From: Pohlia nutans
Taxonomy: Eukaryota; Streptophyta; Bryopsida; Bryales; Mniaceae
Assembly: GCA_022496805.1 (NCBI GenBank)
Contig: CM040093.1
Span: 5,582,501 to 5,646,500, forward strand
Reading direction: 5' to 3'
Length of the DNA: 64,000 nt
This document shows, one piece after another, positions 58,768 to 64,000 of the stretch; positions within the stretch are counted from its first letter, which is position 1, and each line of letters starts with the position of its first letter. The position numbers and the translations under genes were made by a program. Below the pieces are notes generated by a model that worked only from the letters and a program-made list of their open reading frames with translations, was not told the DNA's origin and ran no database searches.

Positions 58768-61700
58768 ATGGAGCCGCCGCCGACGTCGACGTCGGTGCAT
58801 CGGCGGGCCAACCGAGGTGGGATGCACACGATGATGGTCATGCTGGCGATGGTCGCCAGTGTGGCGGTGGTGCTGCTCTGGGAAACTTCCCCTCGCTCGG
58901 CTCATGTCGCCGACGTCCCGCTCTCACCGCTTCGAAGCAACGCTGGTAATCTCCGGACATCTTAGTTTTGTTTTTCCTGTTTTGCAAATTGCTGCAATGC
59001 ATCACCGGCCTTCTAGCATCAAATCAATCTCTATCTTCGTTGTTTTTCAAGCAATTCTAGATGAATCTCCATCTTTCGTAGTTTTGTTTTCCTGTTTTGC
59101 GAATTGCTGCAATGCATCATGCACCGGCCTTCTAGTATCAAACAATCTCTATCTTCGTTGCTTTTCAAGCATTTCTAGATCGATCTCCATCTTTCGTAGT
59201 TTTGTTTTTCCTGTTTTGCGAATCGCTGCAATGCATCATGCACCGGCCTTCTAGCATCAAATCAATCTCTGTCTTCGTTGCTTTTGCAAGCATTTCTAGA
59301 TCAATCTCCATCTTTTCTCTTCATGTTTTGTAAGTTTCGGAGCTTGTAGCATCAGATCAATCTCCATCTTTTTCTTTTCTTTTCGTGTTTTTGCAAACGC
59401 GGTAAATCTCCCATCTTGATTTGTAAACGGCGTTGAGCATCAGATCAATCTCCATCTTTTCCTGTTTTTGCAAGTTACGTTTCAAGCATTAGATCAATCT
59501 CCATCTTTTCTTTTCATGTTTTGCAAATATATATGAGCTGCATCACCCTTTTTGGAGTGACTACACTAACTTACCAACCGAAATAAAACTGATAAGGGTA
59601 TGGTTTGAAATTTATTGATGAGTGTTTTGACAAATGAAAAGAGAATCACAATGCAAGTTGTTCGACACAAGTTTCAATAATATTCTATGGATTTTCAAAG
59701 TTGAGGTTTTAGGGGAACCACAATTGACATAATTCGAGTACTTTTTAATTCTTGAATCACACAAGGAGATTCTGTGGGTGTCTCATATGGGAAATAGCTT
59801 GGTTTTCCCGTGATTTCCCTCTTCCAATTACACTTGTGAGGGAATGCGGCCATCTGGGGAAAAATAGATAGCTTCCTCAGTGTATATGAGGGACTTTTGA
59901 TGCATAGGGGATTTGCTAAGGGAATTGAGGACAAATTAATGATATAGGAATGCTCAAGGTACCTAGAATCAGGGAAATTCAATCCCCTATAAACAGATTG
60001 GTGGGAAAATTTGACAAGCTCCATTCCTACATGAGAATTTTCCTGAATTTCCCCTCGTCATGTAGGGGAATCCCAAAGGATCTCCCTTGTGTTAGTAAAT
60101 TAATGTTGCAACTCTCATTGGTTGCTTTAAAGCCAAGTTGAGTTAATGAAGAACGTTTACGTTTGTATTTGTTGTTTGATAGATTACAAGTTGTAATTCT
60201 CTTCTAACTAACTAGCAAATGAAAGAGTGTCCAAAAAAATGCCTAGAACATCGGCATTATGGGAGGCTATAGTGGTTGAATCTCCTGTTTTTTAGATTCC
60301 TAGTAATTAATTAATTCTGGAGCATATGGTTTAAATGCAATTGGAGGCAGAATTCTGACCCAATTTGTGTTGCTCAGAAATCACAGAGCCTGGAAGTGAG
60401 GACCTGGCCAAAAGCTTTGATTCTCAGCCATCTCCACAAAACACAGGTGTGTCCCTGATTTATGTTCTTGAGATCTTCACTGCTTTGTGCTCCAACATTT
60501 ATTTAAAAAAAAAAAATTTAGATTGTCAATTGCAATTTTGATATTTGAATATTGTATGCAAAATTCTAAGAGTTCAAAGTTGAATCGGTAGATTTTTTTA
60601 AATTTGAGCCCTAATTTCAACCTTAGTGACATTGTTGATTCTACATAGTGTAGGCCACATTCTTGGGAGCAATTTACATTAGGGGATGTCAGAGTGTGAA
60701 TGTTTGGTCCTAAATTTTGTAACGAGGACGTGGGCTTGAAGGATAGTGGTAGAACTTCTCTCGATTTCATTTTTTCAAACTAAAGGCAGTTGTTTTGGTG
60801 AGAGTCTCGCGATTCTAAGCAAGGATTGTTGGAGGCACCACGTCGCAAAGTCTTGTCTCATAAGCTCGCACTTTGTCACCCACTACAAGGGAACTGGTGG
60901 CATTTCTCACTGGTCACATAAGACAAAGTTGGTGAGTGTAACTGGTAACATACGACAAGGGTTTCCTCGATTTTAGTCAATGAGAAAAAGACCAGTTTCC
61001 TTGTAGTGACCCTTGATATTTGAAAACACATGTATTAACATGGGCCACTTCACCCACATTATTTAACCCTTAAAGGTCCAGATTGCCCATTCCGACCAAT
61101 ATTATACAGTTGTATTTCATTGTATTTGGAATGGTTCTACACCTCCTATGAGTTTCATATCAAAAGTGAAGTTAAAATTCATGTCTACATGGTCGTAAAA
61201 GCTATTGGGATCTCAATTTGGAATTTTCTACTTACAACAAATGTCAAATATACGGCAACGTATCTACTATCCCCAAGGACCTTTAAGGGTTAAGATACTT
61301 CAACGGCGCACATTATTTACATATTTCAATGATTTGGCAGGCACCGATATTGACAATGAGGAGACCACCACCAGCAATTCTGAGAGGGATGTTTCTGTGG
61401 GTGAGTGAAGCGGTGGGCCACAATAATGGGTGGCTCATTTTCAATCAGTGCAAAAAGCTCTGGGACAGGCAATCATTCATTCTGGTTCAATTCATTAGGG
61501 GTGCCACAGTTTGCTACTCCTGTCCTGCAAAAGGAGGCGAGATCGTTAGTATTTTGCTATGCAATTGTTTGACTGTGAATCATGTTGAATCTAAATTAGA
61601 AAGTGGGAAATTAGGTTGTGACACCTCTGTTAAAGTCAACTTCCATGAGTTTGAGAAGTTGCCCATGGAAGTAGGCAAGAGGGAAAAAGTGATACTCCCT

Positions 61701-64000
61701 CTGTTCCATTATTAAACGCACATATGCCCTAAGTTTCTGTTCCACATTAAAAGAACCATTTCATGTACATGTGCCACCACTGCAAGTCATTGCGAGTCAA
61801 GAATGACATGAACACTCACTTAATTACTTGAGTTGGTTACCTGGTCAAGTTTCATACTACTTTTGCTGGAAATCTTTAAGTCTGAATGCACTAATTTTCA
61901 GGTAATTCTCATATGTGCGCTTAATAATGGAACAGAGGGAGTATTACAATTTGTCTCATACCCTGCCATGAAGTGTTAGCAACGCTTGCGTTTTTCTTTT
62001 CCTTGGTCAACTGTTTTTTTTTTTTTCTCAGCAACGGCTGATTCTGCAGGTACTGGCCTACCAGAAACGAAAACCACGCTCACAGATCTGCCACAGCAAA
62101 TTATTGTCACCACCACATCAGAAGAAGCAGATGACAGGTCCACCACAGACATCCCAACTAGCAAGAATGAAATTGAGTCATCCACAGAGAAAGCACTTAG
62201 CAAAAACATGAAATCAAATGCTACCATGCAGCATGAGGATGCCACCGACACCGAAAATAACAACACTGTGCAGGCAGGTCAGGGACCTGAATCAGAGAAC
62301 CAGAGCAGTAAGAAGAGCATTCAATTTTCGGAAAATGTGAATGGCTCCATGATAACGAAGAATTTCTCTAAAGAAGACAACGTGGCAATGGAGAAGCGAG
62401 GTTCAGATGGATTCAGTGAAGGTGAGGAATTTCAGCCTCTTTAGCAAAATTGCCATAGATGTGAAGATTTGACAGCCAATTTTGACAAAATATTCTAAAT
62501 TTCTTAACTCCTAAGAGACCAAGAAGTCTAAATTGGATCTTATGTTTTTTTTAGCAACTTTGAGTAGATTCTACGTGGACTTCTTTTTGCTCACAAATTG
62601 ATTTATTTTTTGACCAACACATGCAATGTTCTTCACTGATTCAAGTGATACAAAATTTGGTCTCATCTAAATTATATTTTTCTCAACTAAATTTGACAAT
62701 TTAAAACCATGAATCTGTGGTCCTATAGGGGTTAATACATTTGTAGCAAATTACTATATATATATATAGTATAAAATTGGCTGATTTCACCATATTGGGA
62801 GAAGACATTTAACTAAAAAGTAGTAGCTAATTCCCTCAAAATGTGTAAAAATTAGCAATTAATTTTTAATTTTTTTAAAGAAACTTGGCTAAAATTTGCA
62901 CAAATTTTTTTCACTGGATGGATTCAAAGCAGGAGATGATGAAAAGAAAAAAGAGGAGTGTGATTACACAGTGGGGAAATGGGTGTTGGACAAGACGCGC
63001 CCGTTCTACTCCGGCCGCGAGTGCAGCATGTGGTTGTCTCCTGATTGGGCTTGTCGCCTCCACAATCACCCTGACAAGCATATGGATCGCTACCGGTGGC
63101 AACCTGCAACCTGCAACTTGCCAGTTTTCAACGCTTCCAACGCCTTGGAAATGTAAGCACACAATTTTCAAATTCCTTTCAAGGCTCAAAATTCAGTGAG
63201 CTGCTACTTTCCAATCACCTGAGAGTTAGTGGTGACTTGAGAGGGTTTAGGGTTTCCAATCCGCTAAATTAAGCATTGAACCCTAAAGATTTCAACTTCT
63301 CAAATTTCTTTCAAGGCTCAAAATCCAGTGAGTTCCTGCCTTTCAATCACCTTTGGATCAGGAGAGTTAGTGGTGACTTGAGAGGGTTTAGGGTTTTTCC
63401 AATCTGACAAATTAAGGTCTGATACAGGTTGCGGAACAAGGTGGTGGCGTTCGTAGGGGACTCGCTTGGCCGGCAACAATATCAATCACTCCTGTGCATG
63501 CTCACACACGGCAAAAACGCCACCGCGATCTCCGACGCGGCCTCGAAATTCAACTTCTACACGCCACGCGGATCACGGCGCCCCACGGGCTGGGCGCACC
63601 GCTTTGACACCACCAACACCACGCTCATCTTCAAATGGACCGTCACTCTGGCTCAGGTGGAGCCTCTCAAAAACAAAACCCTAAACGCCCTCCACCTCGA
63701 CCGCCCTGAGGCGTTCCTCTCGGACCACCTCCACAACCTCGACGTCGTCGTACTAAACTCCGGCCATCACTGGAACAACGGCAAAATGGAGCAAAACGGG
63801 TACAAATTCTACACAAAAGGCAAACCTGCGAGGGAAACTTCCGTCCCATCGGCGTACAACCAAACCATCCACAATGTTCTTCACTGGATCCATGAAAAAA
63901 CACGAAACTCGAGGAAGAAAATCTTTTACCGGTCGCTGTCACCACGGCATTTTCGAAATGGAGATTGGAACACGGGCGGGACGTGTGACACCATTCGATT
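58768..64000 (+). CDS. Trichome birefringence-like (TBL) wall polysaccharide O-acetyltransferase, 3' truncated by the window
   Basis: Six exons seen: 58768-58945, 60378-60446, 61341-61400, 62032-62421, 62933-63152 and 63428 to the edge, giving about 496 codons in one frame. The N terminus is cytosolic and basic with one membrane anchor (MVMLAMVASVAVVLL), as in Golgi type II proteins. A Ser/Thr/Glu-rich stalk follows (about 60-235, exons 2-4, all phase 1). The PMR5N/TBL domain starts at CDYTVGKWV and has CSMWLSPDWACRLHNHPD. The GDS catalytic motif is in VGDSLGRQQ (about 315-323). LDRPEAFL, LNSGHHWN and SPRHFRNGDWNTGG fit the TBL14-17 (YLS7) branch best, from memory. The second catalytic motif (DxxH) would lie beyond the window. 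TBLs transfer acetyl groups to hemicelluloses or pectin; the substrate here is not known. Confidence 0.88.
58963..59515 (+). repeat. Tandem repeat in TBL intron 1
   Basis: Three units of about 117 bp starting at 58963, 59079 and 59197, each with TTTTGCGAATTGCTGCAATG, ACCGGCCTTCTAG and ATCAATCTC. Shorter degenerate copies of ATCAATCTCCATCTTTTC follow to about 59515. Confidence 0.8.
60784..60876. repeat. Dispersed repeat shared with 15512-15610
   Basis: Same ordered blocks as at 15512-15610 (TTTTGGTGAGAGTCTCG, GGAGGCACCA, AAGCTCGCACT). In TBL intron 2. Confidence 0.5.
60881..61008. mobile_element. CACTA MITE with ACC target duplication
   Basis: CACTACAAGGGAACTGG ... CCAGTTTCCTTGTAGTG, 128 bp, flanked by ACC on both sides (60878-60880 and 61009-61011). 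In TBL intron 2. Confidence 0.9.
61067..61289 (+). mobile_element. TTAA MITE, family C copy 2
   Basis: TTAA (61063-61066), CCCTTAAAGGTCCAGATTG ... AAGGACCTTTAAGGG, TTAA (61290-61293). Shares its interior (GGAATGGTTCTACACCTCC, CGGCAACGTATCTACTAT) with 45507-46266. In TBL intron 2. Confidence 0.85.
61695..61941. mobile_element. Stowaway MITE
   Basis: CTCCCTCTGTTCCATTATTA ... TAATAATGGAACAGAGGGAG, TA on both sides. The subterminal CGCACATATG/CATATGTGCG also pairs. In TBL intron 3. Confidence 0.9.
62508..62731 (-). mobile_element. TTAA MITE, family A copy 14
   Basis: TTAA (62504-62507), CTCCTAAGAGACCAAG ... GTGGTCCTATAGGGG, TTAA (62732-62735). The core reads on the minus strand. In TBL intron 4. 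Confidence 0.8.

Overview
The window looks like nuclear DNA of a land plant. It is AT-rich, has few genes with many GT-AG introns, carries Arabidopsis-type telomere-like TTTAGGG bits, and its proteins are plant types: an LRR receptor kinase with its ectodomain split over many small exons, a PMR5/TBL protein, a PfkB pseudouridine kinase and an apparently plastid-targeted glycosyltransferase. I cannot name the species. A Tc1-type DD34E transposon and many short TTAA-flanked elements make an ordinary flowering plant less obvious, but that is inference.

Layout. 1-6904 is a giant inverted repeat: two arms of about 3.15 kb, almost identical, around a 608 bp spacer. Each arm holds one copy of a small secreted cysteine-repeat protein gene, transcribed outward. 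6905-12000 is intergenic, with MITEs and a 440 bp pyrimidine tract. 12556-17860 (-) is a six-exon GtrB/DPMS-like glycosyltransferase gene. 20966-32258 (-) is a 17-exon LRR receptor-like kinase gene. 32259-47474 has no host gene I can support. It is a repeat zone with a complete Tc1/mariner element (37045-38665), SINE-like units, foldback elements and TTAA MITEs. 47475-54159 (+) is a ten-exon pseudouridine kinase gene with a PTS2-like N terminus. 58768-64000 (+) is a TBL-family gene cut by the window edge.

I rebuilt the exons of the four spliced genes by hand from reading frames, splice sites and intron phase. The glycosyltransferase (1263 nt, 420 aa), receptor kinase (2553 nt, 850 aa) and kinase (1209 nt, 402 aa) each close without a frame break, which supports the models. 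No transcript evidence was available.

The genes do not form a pathway. The common theme is repeat load: introns and spacers are full of short non-autonomous elements, above all a set bounded by TTAA with ends CCCYTAAAGG, which looks like piggyBac-type insertion. The most unusual items are the palindrome with its cysteine-repeat protein, the TTAA family with a candidate empty site, the nearly intact DD34E transposon, and a 160 bp-arm hairpin just upstream of the TBL gene.
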